A stretch of 64,000 nucleotides of DNA from Alphaproteobacteria bacterium (GTDB lineage Bacteria; Pseudomonadota; Alphaproteobacteria; Rhizobiales; OSC116). Both the position numbers and the translations under genes were made by a program. Below, one piece after another: positions 43,926 to 55,213 of this stretch (positions are counted from its first letter, which is position 1; each line of letters starts with the position of its first letter). A model generated the notes under the pieces. The model was not told where the DNA came from. It saw only the letters and a list, made by a program, of their open reading frames with translations, and did not search any database. The stretch lies in NCBI GenBank assembly GCA_002400495.2, contig NVQL02000053.1, forward strand, positions 1-64,000, in the 5' to 3' direction.

Positions 43926-44253
43926 GCACGGCTTAATCCCTTGAGTTTAGCGCTCAATAAAACTCTATAGAAAAACCCTATTAGAGCTTTCTCGATCGTT
44001 TAATTTCGTCATAATGTTCAGCATAAATCACCAAACATCCCTATCTCAAATACCAATATCAGTCACTATATCTATAACTTATATTAGATTTTTATAGTTA
44101 ACGGCTTCTTTGTTAAAAAATCAATAAAATAATTGTTCAGACAAAAAACCATTAATCTTAATGTGTATGAGTGTTTATAAACATGGTTCATAAACATCGG
44201 TCATAAACAGGCGAAAAAAAACCGACCATTCGATCGGTTTTTCATCTAATCGA
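43926..44253 (-). promoter_or_regulatory. sucD-sucA gap: terminator and short tandem repeats
   Basis: ACCGA (44221-44225) pairs with TCGGT (44234-44238), flanked by A and T tracts: the sucD terminator at about 44214-44244. Next to it lie three 13-base near-repeats beginning ATAAACA (44177, 44190, 44203). The remainder is AT-rich and should hold the sucA promoter; no clear box is claimed. Confidence 0.6.
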
Positions 44254-45129
44254 TTAGCTTTTTAACAGCTCAACCAGTGTTTTGCCTAACATTGCAGGGC
44301 TTGGCGAAACACGAATGCCCGCTTCTTCCATCGCTGCAATCTTATCTTCTGCACCGCCTTTGCCGCCCGAAATAATCGCACCAGCATGGCCCATTGTACG
44401 GCCCGGAGGCGCTGTACGACCAGCAATAAAGCCAACAATCGGTTTTTTAATCTTATGATTGATCAAAAATTCAGCGGCTTCTTCTTCAGCAGACCCGCCA
44501 ATTTCACCAATCATCACAATCGATTGTGTATCTTCATCATGTAAGAACAGATCTAGACAATCAATAAAGTTAGTGCCGTTGACAGGGTCACCACCAATGC
44601 CGATACATGTGGTTTGGCCAAGGCCTTCAGCAGTGGTTTGCGCCACAGCTTCATAAGTCAATGTACCAGAACGCGATACAATGCCCACGCTGCCTGGCAT
44701 ATGAATATGACCTGGCATAATGCCAATCTTACATTGACCAGGCGTGATAACACCGGGGCAGTTAGGGCCAACAAGCCGAGTTTTAGAGCCAGTTAAAGCC
44801 CGTTTCACTTTAATCATATCCGCAACAGGAATGCCTTCTGTGATACAGATAGCCAGTTCAATTTCAGCATCAATGGCTTCTAAAATGGCATCAGCAGCAA
44901 ATGGTGGCGGCACATAAATAACCGTCGCATTGGCATCTGTTTTGGCTTTGGCATCAAGCACACTGTCAAATACAGGCAGGTTTAAATGAGTTTGACCACC
45001 TTTACCAGGTGTCACGCCGCCAACCATATTCGTGCCATAGGCAATGGCTTGTTCGCTATGAAAAGTACCTTGGCTACCAGTGAAGCCTTGGCAAATTAAT
45101 CTTGTATTTTTACCGACTAAAACGCTCAT
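44254..45129 (-). CDS. sucD: Succinyl-CoA synthetase alpha subunit
   Basis: The alpha subunit carries the phosphohistidine step of succinyl-CoA to succinate plus NTP. The 291-residue protein shows [47 protein letters not shown], and the active histidine in [14 protein letters not shown]. Overlaps sucC by 4 bases; the terminator after it separates mdh-sucCD from sucAB-lpd. Confidence 0.97.
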   Translation of the reverse strand: MSVLVGKNTRLICQGFTGSQGTFHSEQAIAYGTNMVGGVTPGKGGQTHLNLPVFDSVLDAKAKTDANATVIYVPPPFAADAILEAIDAEIELAICITEGIPVADMIKVKRALTGSKTRLVGPNCPGVITPGQCKIGIMPGHIHMPGSVGIVSRSGTLTYEAVAQTTAEGLGQTTCIGIGGDPVNGTNFIDCLDLFLHDEDTQSIVMIGEIGGSAEEEAAEFLINHKIKKPIVGFIAGRTAPPGRTMGHAGAIISGGKGGAEDKIAAMEEAGIRVSPSPAMLGKTLVELLKS

Positions 45130-46328
45130 GATTTTGCCTCCTTCACAGCTTTAACAATTTTCTGGGCGGCATCATCCAAATTATCTGCAGAGATAATCGC
45201 CATGCCAGATTTGGCTAAAATTTCTTTGCCTAATTCAACATTTGTACCTTCAAGCCTTACCACCAATGGCACTGTTAAATCTAGCTCTTTAGCAGCAGCA
45301 ATCACACCTTCAGCGATGATGTCACAACGCATAATGCCACCAAAAATATTAACCAAAATGCCTTTAACTTTAGGGTCAGAGGTAATAATTTTAAAAGCTT
45401 CTGTCACTTTTTCGCGCGTCGCGCCGCCACCAACATCCAAGAAGTTCGCAGGAGAAGAACCGTATAGATTGATAATATCCATAGTCGCCATCGCCAAACC
45501 AGCACCATTGACCATGCAACCAATTTCGCCATCAAGCGCAATATAGTTTAGGTCATATTCAGCAGCTTTCACTTCTTTTGCATCTTCTTCAGTGAGATCA
45601 CGAAGTTCCATAATGTCTTTATGGCGGTATAAAGCATTGCCATCAAAGCTCACTTTGGCATCCAAACAAACCAGATCACCAGCGTCGGTGACGACAAGCG
45701 GGTTAATTTCTAGCATCGCCATGTCTTTTTCAACAAAGGCTTTATAAAGCTTAGCAGCCAAAACGCCAGCTTGTTTAGCCGCAGCGCCTTTAAGCCCAAG
45801 CGCAGCTGCCAAACGGCGACCATGCAAGCCAGAAATACCCGTTGCTGGGTCAACTGTAAAAGTAATGATTTTTTCAGGCGTTTCGTTGGCCACAGTTTCA
45901 ATGTCCATGCCGCCCTCGGTAGAGGCCACAAATGAAACACGGCTAGACGCACGGTCAACCAATAATGAAAGATAAAGCTCATCAGCAATCGCGCAGCCAC
46001 CTTCAATATAAAGACGGTTAACTTGCTTGCCTTCGGGGCCAGTTTGGTGTGTCACCAAAACATTGCCGAGCATTTCTTTGGCAAATTGCTCAACTTCTTC
46101 GCGAGATTTTGCCAAACGCACACCACCAAGTTCGCCAGCAGCGGCCTCTTTAAATGTACCTTTACCACGCCCACCAGCATGGATTTGTGATTTCACCACC
46201 CAGATAGGCCCAGGTAATTTTTTAGCGGCTGCAACGGCTTCAGCAACAGACAAAGCAGGATAGCCTTCACCCGTCACAATGCCAAATTCGCGCAACACAG
46301 CTTTGGCTTGATATTCATGAATATTCAT
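45126..46328 (-). CDS. sucC: Succinyl-CoA synthetase beta subunit
   Basis: A 400-residue ATP-grasp subunit that binds the nucleotide. [16 protein letters not shown] start, [38 protein letters not shown] and [11 protein letters not shown] are all as expected. 45 bp after mdh. Confidence 0.97.
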   Translation of the reverse strand: MNIHEYQAKAVLREFGIVTGEGYPALSVAEAVAAAKKLPGPIWVVKSQIHAGGRGKGTFKEAAAGELGGVRLAKSREEVEQFAKEMLGNVLVTHQTGPEGKQVNRLYIEGGCAIADELYLSLLVDRASSRVSFVASTEGGMDIETVANETPEKIITFTVDPATGISGLHGRRLAAALGLKGAAAKQAGVLAAKLYKAFVEKDMAMLEINPLVVTDAGDLVCLDAKVSFDGNALYRHKDIMELRDLTEEDAKEVKAAEYDLNYIALDGEIGCMVNGAGLAMATMDIINLYGSSPANFLDVGGGATREKVTEAFKIITSDPKVKGILVNIFGGIMRCDIIAEGVIAAAKELDLTVPLVVRLEGTNVELGKEILAKSGMAIISADNLDDAAQKIVKAVKEAKS

Positions 46329-46373
46329 ATTTATTCCTTATGAATGAGGGAATTAATTCTAACATCACTAATG

Positions 46374-47614
<1,241 letters not shown>

Positions 47615-48724
47615 TCAAGCCGCCAAATATTCCTTAGAACGCATTTCCATTAACCTTGATATCGTACGGTCAAACTCAAACACTCCATCGCCTTTTAAGT
47701 ATAAGTCAGTCACCTTTACTTCGGCCGAGCAAATAAAATTCACCCCCTGCTCATAAAGCGCATCGATAAAAATCACAAACCGTTTGGCCTCGTTGCGATA
47801 TTCAGCACTTAGCTGCGGAATATCATCCATCAGCACCGTATGGTAATTTTGCGCCACCGCCAAATAATCTGCCGCACCCAAATTAACCGCGCACATGCCG
47901 TCAAAATCAAGCCGCGCAATGCCTTTATGCTGCAACGGAATTTTCACTTCGCGCCCCTGAATGTTCAGCACGGCTGGCGCGCCCGCTGCTTTATCGGTCA
48001 GTTCAGCCCACACCTCATCCATCTCTATCCGTGCTTTGTCATCATTGGGGTAAAAATATGCATCATGGCCCAGCAAACGATCAAGCCGATAATCCTTTTC
48101 AGAATCCAAACTCACCACATCACATTTCTGTTGCAGTAAATCAATAAATGGCGTGAATAATTGGCGGTTTATGCCGTGTTTATACAAATCGTCAGGCACA
48201 CGGTTAGATGTCGCCACCACCACCACCCCAGCAGCAAATAATTTGGTGAACAAACGCCCCAAAATCATCGCATCCGCAATATCAGTCACTTGAAACTCAT
48301 CAAAACACAATAATGTGGCCTTATCGCTAATTGCCTTGGCCAACGGCTCAAGCGGGTCGGAAATTCTATCCTTACCCTTAAGTTGCCGCGCCGCATGAAT
48401 GCCCGCATGCACCTCTTGCATAAATTCATGAAAATGCACCCGTCGCTTATGCGCAATGTCAACATGGTCAAAAAACAAATCCATCAGCATCGATTTGCCA
48501 CGCCCCACGTCGCCATATATATAAAGCCCGTTAAAATCAGGCATTGGCTTTTTGTAAATGCCAAAATTTGCCGATAATTTTTGCCAATAAGGCATAGGCT
48601 TACTGCCCAAATTCATCAACTCTTCGCCCAGTGATTGTAATTTTTGCATCACCGCAAGTTGCGCGTCATCTGCGGTTAAATTGTCATCTTCAATAAGCTG
48701 CTGATAGGCTTGCGTCAGTTTCAT
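47615..48724 (-). CDS. zapE: Cell division protein ZapE (AFG1-like ATPase)
   Basis: A 369-residue AAA ATPase associated with the Z ring and FtsH-linked protein turnover. Walker [15 protein letters not shown], Walker [18 protein letters not shown], and [24 protein letters not shown] are characteristic. It is usually directly upstream of mdh in this class, as here. Confidence 0.95.
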   Translation of the reverse strand: MKLTQAYQQLIEDDNLTADDAQLAVMQKLQSLGEELMNLGSKPMPYWQKLSANFGIYKKPMPDFNGLYIYGDVGRGKSMLMDLFFDHVDIAHKRRVHFHEFMQEVHAGIHAARQLKGKDRISDPLEPLAKAISDKATLLCFDEFQVTDIADAMILGRLFTKLFAAGVVVVATSNRVPDDLYKHGINRQLFTPFIDLLQQKCDVVSLDSEKDYRLDRLLGHDAYFYPNDDKARIEMDEVWAELTDKAAGAPAVLNIQGREVKIPLQHKGIARLDFDGMCAVNLGAADYLAVAQNYHTVLMDDIPQLSAEYRNEAKRFVIFIDALYEQGVNFICSAEVKVTDLYLKGDGVFEFDRTISRLMEMRSKEYLAA

Positions 48725-48844
48725 AATCTTTGGCCATTTGTTTTTTTAACCTTAACCAAAAAAAGCAAATAAACTCTAGCCAAAAATTTAATTTTACACT
48801 ATAAACGTAAGAACATAAAGTGAACATTTAAAGTTAGGTGTAAA

Positions 48845-49159
48845 ATGCACAATCTCGACCTATTGGCAAAAAAATTCGAAACAGCATCAGATAAATATTG
48901 CGCGGCCTATAATATCACGCGCGATGACGATTGGGTGTTGATGAAATTGCAAGAAGAGGTTGGCGAATTGTTTCAAGCTTGGCTCATGCACACAAATCGC
49001 GCCCGCGACAAAGGCCAAACCCCCGATGAACTAAAAGACATGGTCGCCTCTGAAACTGCAGATATATTGGGCATGATATTAATATTCGCCAGCACACAAG
49101 GCGTGGATTTGAATAAGTATATCGAAAAAAAATGGCGGTTTAAAGTCGAAGCAGATTAA
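48845..49159 (+). CDS. MazG-like nucleotide pyrophosphohydrolase
   Basis: A 104-residue all-alpha NTP pyrophosphatase-like protein: LQEEVGELFQAW followed by ETADILGMILIFA gives the E-x2-E ... E-x2-D metal site of MazG-like enzymes. Single-domain, much shorter than housekeeping MazG (about 260), so a substrate such as dCTP or another NTP cannot be specified. Divergent from zapE, convergent with the DUF1232 gene (4-bp overlap). Confidence 0.85.
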   Translation: MHNLDLLAKKFETASDKYCAAYNITRDDDWVLMKLQEEVGELFQAWLMHTNRARDKGQTPDELKDMVASETADILGMILIFASTQGVDLNKYIEKKWRFKVEAD

Positions 49160-49599
49160 TCTTTATCCAGCTTGGCCAATTCAATCTCTAATCTTTCACG
49201 CGCTTTGTCTTTATGCTCTGGCTTGACATATTGCGACACCAAACCAAATGCCGTCATCAAAACCGTGGCATCATCGCTAAACCCTAAGCCGATGATAAAA
49301 TCAGGCACAAAATCTATCGGCAAAATAAAATAAGCCAAAGCCGCCAACAACACACCACGCACTTTACGCGGTGTTTTGGTATCAAAAGCACAATAATAAG
49401 CCGCCAATAAATCATCACTAAATGGCACTCTACCCACAAACCGCCTAAATTTCGGCCAAAAGCCTAATTTCACCCGCGCCTGTTTTTTAAAATTATACTG
49501 GTTCACCGCCAAATATTTACCCGCCATCTCTTCATCCATCTTGGCAAGTTGGCTGCTTTTAACCGTAATTTTTTTATTTCTGTTAAAACTAATTTTCAT
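49156..49599 (-). CDS. YkvA/DUF1232 family membrane protein
   Basis: A 147-residue protein. Diagnostic segment LLAALAYFILPIDFVPDFIIGLGFSDDATVL is the DUF1232 core with one membrane helix. Function unknown. The ATG at 49599 has GAG 6 bases before it; earlier ATGs in frame at 49617 and 49653 are less likely. Confidence 0.82.
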   Translation of the reverse strand: MKISFNRNKKITVKSSQLAKMDEEMAGKYLAVNQYNFKKQARVKLGFWPKFRRFVGRVPFSDDLLAAYYCAFDTKTPRKVRGVLLAALAYFILPIDFVPDFIIGLGFSDDATVLMTAFGLVSQYVKPEHKDKARERLEIELAKLDKD

Positions 49600-49813
49600 T
49601 TTAATCTCAAATTCCATGTCTTTTACAGATAGATATTGTGGCGCAAATGTCAATATACAGCAACCATAACAATCGCTTAATTTGCCGTTATAGAAGATTT
49701 AAAAACCAAGAGTTTTCTCCAATTTAAAATAGTCTATACCACTGAAGTATACTGCAAAATATAAACTATTGTTAACTTTTATATGAGCATTTTCAAGGAA
49801 ATAAACAATAGAG

Positions 49814-51979
49814 ATGGATGAGATGAACACACTATTAAACAAAATGTCAAAGATCGCCTTTAAATTACCCGCAACCATTATTTTAGCCGCAACAATCACC
49901 GCATTAAGCGCTGGCTTTTTTGGTTTTTACGAAATTGATACCAACATCAAAACCGCCGTTGATAATAAAGTTAAAATTATTTTAGCCTCTCAGAAATCTC
50001 GCCTATCTAGTTATTTATTAGAAATCGAAAATGATTTGCACCAAAAAGCCATTAATGGTGATGTGGTGCAAGCCATTGCCGAATTCAACCAAGCATGGAA
50101 CGATCTGAATATAGATCAAGAAGCCAAACTTCAACAAGCCTATATCACCAATAACCCCAATGAATTAGGTGAAAAAGAAAAGCTAGATTTTGCACCCGAC
50201 GCGACGACTTATAATCAAGTCCATAAAAAATACCATCCCGTCATGCGCGATTTCTTATACGCCCGTGGTTATTACGATATTTTTCTATTCAACTTGCAAG
50301 GCGATTTAATTTACACCGTGTTTAAAGAATTAGATTATGCCACCAATTTAGCCACTGGTAAATATGCCGACACTGGCCTTGGCACAGTTTTTAAAGCCGC
50401 ACTAAATTTAAATGAAGGCCAGCAAATATTTGATGACTTCAAACCCTATTCCCCTAGTCATGGCGACGCAGCAGCATTCATCGCCCAACCGATTTTTGAT
50501 TCTACAAACAACCGAGTCGGTGTCATTGCTTATCAAATGCCGATCGACAATATGAATAATATTATGAAATCAAACGGTCAATTGGGCCAAACTGGCGAAA
50601 CTTTTATCATTGGTTCAGACGGCCTGATGCGCAGCGACTCTGAGTTGCACGAAGATTTCAGAATCCTAACCACAAAAATCGAAGTGCCACTTTTAGCCCA
50701 ATCTAATGCGCAAAACATCACCCTGAGCCACCAAGAAGTTTATAATGATAAAGATTCGATTATGGCCGTGACCGACCTGTCATTTTTAGGTGCAACATGG
50801 ACATTAATTGCAGTGCAAGAATCGGCCGAAATTTATGCCCCTTTAAACAAAGCGCGTGATTTGTTAATCATCGTGGTGTTGAGCATATTATCATTGGTCG
50901 GCTTAATTGGGTATTTTGTATCTCGCTCAATCACCAAACCAATTTCCAAACTCACAAACACCATGTCACTTGTTGCCAATGGCGCTTTAGAAACAAAAAT
51001 TGACGGCGCAGGCCGCCATGATGAAATTGGCGACATGGCAAATGCTGTTTTGGTATTTAAAGACAATGCAGTGAACAATTTAACACTCAAAGCCAAACAA
51101 GAAACCGACCGCGAGGCTATAGAGCAATCTGCCAAAAACGAGCAACAAAAATTCGCCACTGATTTTAAAGACAATATTATGGGTTTTATCGACAATGTCA
51201 GCAATAGCTGCAAAGAAATTGGCGGCAATGCGCGGGATTTAATCACCGATTCAATGCAAAGCATCGAACAATCAAACACCGCCAAAACCGCATCTGACAA
51301 TGCTTCATTAAATGTCCAAAATGTAGCGGCAGCATCCGAAGAACTAACATCTTCAATCGAAGAAATTGGCCGCCAAGTGAGCGAAAGCCGCGGCATCGTG
51401 AACGAAGCCATGAGCGGTGCAGAGACCACCAATAAAACCGTTGCCGAATTATCCAACGCCGCCAACGGCATTGGCGAGGTGATCAGCCTCATTCAATCAA
51501 TTGCCGAGCAAACCAACTTGCTGGCACTCAATGCCACCATCGAGGCCGCACGTGCTGGCGATGCCGGCAAGGGCTTTGCCGTGGTCGCAACCGAGGTCAA
51601 AGCATTGGCCAGCCAAACCGCCCGCGCCACCGAGGAAATTAGCACCCATATCAATTCAATTCAACAATCAACCGGCCTAACCGTCAACTCAATCGCCGAA
51701 ATCACCACCACCATGAATAGGGTCAATGACATCACCGCCTTGATCGCCACCGCAATCGAAGAACAAGGCACCGCCACCCTCCTCATATCTGAAAATATCC
51801 AAGAGGCATCATCCGAAACCAATTCGGTGTCCGATAATATGACAATAATGACCAACCGCGCCGACAAAGCCAACCAAAGCGCCCAAAATATGAACAACGC
51901 CACCGAAATGATGACCGTGCAAACCCAAGAGCTGCACACTCAGGTTGATGAATTTATTAAGAAGATTTTGGTCGGGTAA
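49814..51979 (+). CDS. Methyl-accepting chemotaxis protein
   Basis: A 721-residue transmembrane chemoreceptor. TM1 about 18-40; a long periplasmic sensor (about 40-345), probably a Cache-type domain, with [18 protein letters not shown]2 about 347-368; HAMP about 370-425 ([19 protein letters not shown]); and the kinase-control hairpin tip [37 protein letters not shown]. No CheR-binding pentapeptide at the C-terminus and no other che genes in the window, so it is an orphan receptor here. A second ATG at 49823 is an equally possible start. Confidence 0.93.
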   Translation: MDEMNTLLNKMSKIAFKLPATIILAATITALSAGFFGFYEIDTNIKTAVDNKVKIILASQKSRLSSYLLEIENDLHQKAINGDVVQAIAEFNQAWNDLNIDQEAKLQQAYITNNPNELGEKEKLDFAPDATTYNQVHKKYHPVMRDFLYARGYYDIFLFNLQGDLIYTVFKELDYATNLATGKYADTGLGTVFKAALNLNEGQQIFDDFKPYSPSHGDAAAFIAQPIFDSTNNRVGVIAYQMPIDNMNNIMKSNGQLGQTGETFIIGSDGLMRSDSELHEDFRILTTKIEVPLLAQSNAQNITLSHQEVYNDKDSIMAVTDLSFLGATWTLIAVQESAEIYAPLNKARDLLIIVVLSILSLVGLIGYFVSRSITKPISKLTNTMSLVANGALETKIDGAGRHDEIGDMANAVLVFKDNAVNNLTLKAKQETDREAIEQSAKNEQQKFATDFKDNIMGFIDNVSNSCKEIGGNARDLITDSMQSIEQSNTAKTASDNASLNVQNVAAASEELTSSIEEIGRQVSESRGIVNEAMSGAETTNKTVAELSNAANGIGEVISLIQSIAEQTNLLALNATIEAARAGDAGKGFAVVATEVKALASQTARATEEISTHINSIQQSTGLTVNSIAEITTTMNRVNDITALIATAIEEQGTATLLISENIQEASSETNSVSDNMTIMTNRADKANQSAQNMNNATEMMTVQTQELHTQVDEFIKKILVG

Positions 51980-52003
51980 TGACCCAACATGGGAAACAAA
52001 CTA

Positions 52004-52545
52004 AGCCAATTCATTGGCGAACAGGCGGATTGGAGCCCGCCACTTATGTGGCGCCCCCACGGAGGCCTGAGCGAAGCGAAGAATAGCCGCGAGTGAAATA
52101 AATGAAGTACCCGAGCATCAACAGGAGTGCAACCCAGTATAGGCTGTAATAAGACAATTAGCTGGTAGCTAATGCTCTGGAAGTTTACTTTATATTTGGC
52201 ACTGCGTGCGTTCGCTCCGCTCTCTGGCTAAGCCACTCGGCCGCTGATCAGAGGTGAATTCACCACCCAACGTTAGCTCATTAAGCTAAGTTAGCTAGAG
52301 TTTGGCGACACTCCGAATATAGGTGCCAAATTGTTACTCATTGTGCTTTTCGTGGAAAAAAAGTCCGAACCCGTAGGGTGAGGCAAGGCCGACTGACCGT
52401 CACCGTTAGGCGTGGCAAGAGAGCGGAACGAACGCACGCAGTGCTACTAGCCCACCAATAGGTGGGCGAAGAAGAGAGGCTTAAGCCGAACGAAAAAATG
52501 AAGTACCCGAGTATGGGCAGGAGCGCTACCCTGTATAGGCCGCAA
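52004..52545. repeat. Family A fragment plus family C element C2
   Basis: 52004-52096 matches the window-start repeat in the opposite orientation (GCGAACAGGCGGATTGGAGC, then CCGCCACTTATGTGG) but lacks its 23-nt insert. 52174-52545 is a family C element with the GCACTGCGTGCGTTCG left arm and inverse right arm. It has the same interior as C1, and a copy-specific hairpin GCCCACC-AATA-GGTGGGC (52450-52467) where C1 has an unrelated one. No gene is seen in 51980-52594. Confidence 0.82.
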
Positions 52546-52578
52546 AAAAAAGGCCTCACTATACAGCAAGGCCTTTCA
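52541..52578 (-). terminator. Terminator of the aldo-keto reductase gene
   Basis: AAAGGCCT (52549-52556) and AGGCCTTT (52569-52576) with flanking A/T tracts; on the minus strand the stem is followed by a run of Ts. It lies just after the reductase stop and abuts element C2. Confidence 0.85.
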
Positions 52579-52594
52579 AAAAAATCAAACCCTT

Positions 52595-53635
52595 CTAAAC
52601 ACAAGGATTCGTATGCACCGCATGCACCGCATCAATCGCGTCTTCCATCTCTTTAGTAATCACCAAGTCCGTAGAATCAATCGCAATCTTCAACTGCTCC
52701 AAGCTCGTCGCACCAATAATATTAGACGTCGTAAAACTACGTGTGGTCACAAATTGGTTCGCCAATTGCGTCGCATCAACATTAAAGTCTTTAGCAATTT
52801 GCACATATTTGCGCGTAGCTTCTTCAGCACCAGGGCCTTCATAACGTTCCATACGACCAAACAAAGTCTTACGCGCACCAGCTGGTTTCGCGCCATCTAG
52901 ATATTTGCCCGACAATATGCCCTGCGCCAATGGCGAATAAGCAAACAAACCACAATCATCACGATGTGCAAACTCAGCCAAGCTCCATTCATAAGCACGG
53001 TTCAACAGGTTATAAGCATTTTGCACGCTTTGCACCCGTGGCAAGCCTTTGGCTTCCGCATGCTGTATAAATTTAGCCGTACCCCAAGCATTTTCGTTAG
53101 ACAATCCAATATTACGAATTTTACCCGCTTTAACCAAATCACCCAACACATCCAAAATAGATTCAATGCTGTTAATTTCATCACCTTGATGTTTATACAC
53201 CGCCGCGCCAAAAGCCGCCAACGGGCGGTCAGGCCAATGAAGTTGATAAAGATCAATATAATCAGTTTTCAAACGGCGCAAGCTGCCTTCAACCGCTTCA
53301 GTAATGTTAGCCCGATCAAGCTCAGTATCACGGCCATCTTCGCGGAACCAACCCATATTGCTACGACCAACAACTTTCGTCGCCAAAATCACTTTGTCGC
53401 GGTTTTTACGCTCTGCAAAATAATTGCCAATAATGGTTTCGGTACTGCCTTGAGTTTCGGCCTTTGGCGGGATGGAATAAAGCTCAGCCGTGTCAAAAAA
53501 ATTAACGCCACGCTCCAAAGCATAATCCATTTGCTCAAAACCCTCAGCTTGGGTATTTTGTTGCCCCCAAGTCATGGTGCCAAGGCAAATTGCGCTCACG
53601 TCAATGCCACTACGGCCAAGTTTTCTATATTCCAT
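52595..53635 (-). CDS. Aldo/keto reductase, Tas-like
   Basis: A 346-residue NADP(H)-dependent oxidoreductase closest to E. coli Tas. MEYRKLGRSGIDVSAICLGTMTWG, the catalytic tyrosine region FFDTAELYSIPP, lysine in ILATKVVG, histidine in YQLHWPDRP, and IGLSNENAWG are present. The full EINSIESILDVLGDLVKAGKIR spacer is typical of the Tas branch. Substrate unknown. Confidence 0.93.
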   Translation of the reverse strand: MEYRKLGRSGIDVSAICLGTMTWGQQNTQAEGFEQMDYALERGVNFFDTAELYSIPPKAETQGSTETIIGNYFAERKNRDKVILATKVVGRSNMGWFREDGRDTELDRANITEAVEGSLRRLKTDYIDLYQLHWPDRPLAAFGAAVYKHQGDEINSIESILDVLGDLVKAGKIRNIGLSNENAWGTAKFIQHAEAKGLPRVQSVQNAYNLLNRAYEWSLAEFAHRDDCGLFAYSPLAQGILSGKYLDGAKPAGARKTLFGRMERYEGPGAEEATRKYVQIAKDFNVDATQLANQFVTTRSFTTSNIIGATSLEQLKIAIDSTDLVITKEMEDAIDAVHAVHTNPCV

Positions 53636-53739
53636 ACAATTCCCCTTCAGGCTGTCTATACAAAAATACCAATAAGAATCTACCTCCTGAAAGGACCTTT
53701 CAGGGATTTTCTTTCAATCAAGCGTTATATATAGATAGA

Positions 53740-54393
53740 TTATTCGATTAATTCAAGTAAAGACGGCATTATATTAACGATAATCACATCCACCCCTTCA
53801 GGCGTGGGGTGTATGCCGTCAGCTTGGTTAAGGCTCAAATCACCTGCCACCCCATCCAAAAAGAATGGATAGAATAAAACATCATTAGTTTCAGCAAGTT
53901 GTTTAAAAACACCAGCAAATTCAGCCTCATATTCATCACCCATATTGGGCGGTGCATACATGCCAGCCAACATAATTTTAATGTCCTGCGCGCTCAATTT
54001 ATCGATAATTTCTTGCAGAGCCAATTTGGTTTGGCTGGGCGATATGGCGCGGAACGCATCATTTGCCCCCAATTCAATAATCGCATATTGAATGTTATCC
54101 GCCTTGGCATCACCCAATGTCCATAATAATCTTTCATTGGCCGCAGTGCTGGTATCGCCAGAAACGCCCGCGCCAATCACCTCAACATCCTTGCCCAGCT
54201 CTTTAAGCTTCGCCGCCAATTTATTCGGAAAGCTATTATCCAAGTTCTGCAAGCCATAACCCGCGGTTAAACTATCACCAAATACAAATAATTTGGGGCT
54301 AACCGCCAAGGCTTGGCCTATATTTATGATTGATAAACAAAATATAACCAAGCTTGTTACAGTTATTTTCTTGAAACGGGTGTGGTAGTTCAC
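53740..54393 (-). CDS. tesA: Periplasmic GDSL esterase (TesA-like)
   Basis: A 217-residue SGNH hydrolase with signal peptide (about 1-30). The nucleophile is S41 in FGDSLTAGYGL, oxyanion residues in GVSGDTS and LGANDA, and the Asp-His pair in DGIHPTPEG. Members act as thioesterase I/arylesterase/lysophospholipase. Divergent from the YbbAP-like exporter, the conserved arrangement tesA/ybbA/ybbP. Confidence 0.93.
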   Translation of the reverse strand: MNYHTRFKKITVTSLVIFCLSIINIGQALAVSPKLFVFGDSLTAGYGLQNLDNSFPNKLAAKLKELGKDVEVIGAGVSGDTSTAANERLLWTLGDAKADNIQYAIIELGANDAFRAISPSQTKLALQEIIDKLSAQDIKIMLAGMYAPPNMGDEYEAEFAGVFKQLAETNDVLFYPFFLDGVAGDLSLNQADGIHPTPEGVDVIIVNIMPSLLELIE

Positions 54394-54496
54394 TATATCA
54401 CCTAAATGTTACTCATCTTCTCTTGCATTAAATATATGGCAAGGCATTATGTATATTCAACATTATTTTATAATGAACACAAATTAAGAGCAAATT

Positions 54497-55213
54497 ATGT
54501 CCGCCAGCACACCGACAAACCAGCCCCCTGTTATATTCACCAAAAATCTCTCCCTTTCATATAACTCACATGCAGGCACTGTCGATGTGCTAAAAGGTGT
54601 CGATCTAACGGTTAGTGATGGCGAATCAGTTGTTTTGGTCGGCCCCTCGGGCTCAGGCAAGTCATCCATTATAATGCTACTAGCTGGCTTAGAAGACATT
54701 AGCGGTGGCGATTTAAACCTGATGGGCAAAAACGTCAACGAATTTTCTGAAGACGAATTCGCCACCTTCCGCAAAGAAAATATCGGCATAGTATTTCAAA
54801 ATTTCCACCTCATTCCCACCATGACAGCGCTCGAAAATGTTTCGATACCGCTAGAATTACAACAAGCCCCCGATGCCACAGAGCAAGCCAAAGGCTGGCT
54901 AAATAAAGTCGGCTTAAGCCACAGAGAAGAACATTACCCCGCGCAATTATCTGGCGGCGAGCAACAACGTGTCGCCATCGCTCGCGCCTTATCCTCCAAC
55001 GCCAAGCTTATATTGGCCGATGAACCGACAGGCAATTTAGACGAAGCCACAGGCCACGAAATTGCTGACTTGCTATTCACCCTCAACAAACAAGAGGGCC
55101 GCACATTATTGCTCATCACCCATGATTTGGAATTGGCCCAAAAAGCCGACCGCATTTTGCGGCTAGAAAACGGCAAATTACACGCCCAAGCTCATGCCAA
55201 GAAGGCCAAATAA
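54497..55213 (+). CDS. ybbA: ABC transporter ATPase, YbbA-like
   Basis: A 238-residue MacB/LolD-type ATPase: Walker A VGPSGSGKSSI, Q-loop VFQNFHLIPTMTALENV, signature LSGGEQQRVAIARAL, Walker B LILADEPTGNLD, and the switch LLLITHDLELA. Partner of the large permease that starts one base after its stop. The E. coli counterpart's role is unclear (export of lipophilic compounds is suggested). Confidence 0.92.
   Translation: MSASTPTNQPPVIFTKNLSLSYNSHAGTVDVLKGVDLTVSDGESVVLVGPSGSGKSSIIMLLAGLEDISGGDLNLMGKNVNEFSEDEFATFRKENIGIVFQNFHLIPTMTALENVSIPLELQQAPDATEQAKGWLNKVGLSHREEHYPAQLSGGEQQRVAIARALSSNAKLILADEPTGNLDEATGHEIADLLFTLNKQEGRTLLLITHDLELAQKADRILRLENGKLHAQAHAKKAK

Noticed and set aside
52338-52656. 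Frames over element C2 and the reductase terminator
   Set aside because: Low-complexity translations of the repeat and hairpin.
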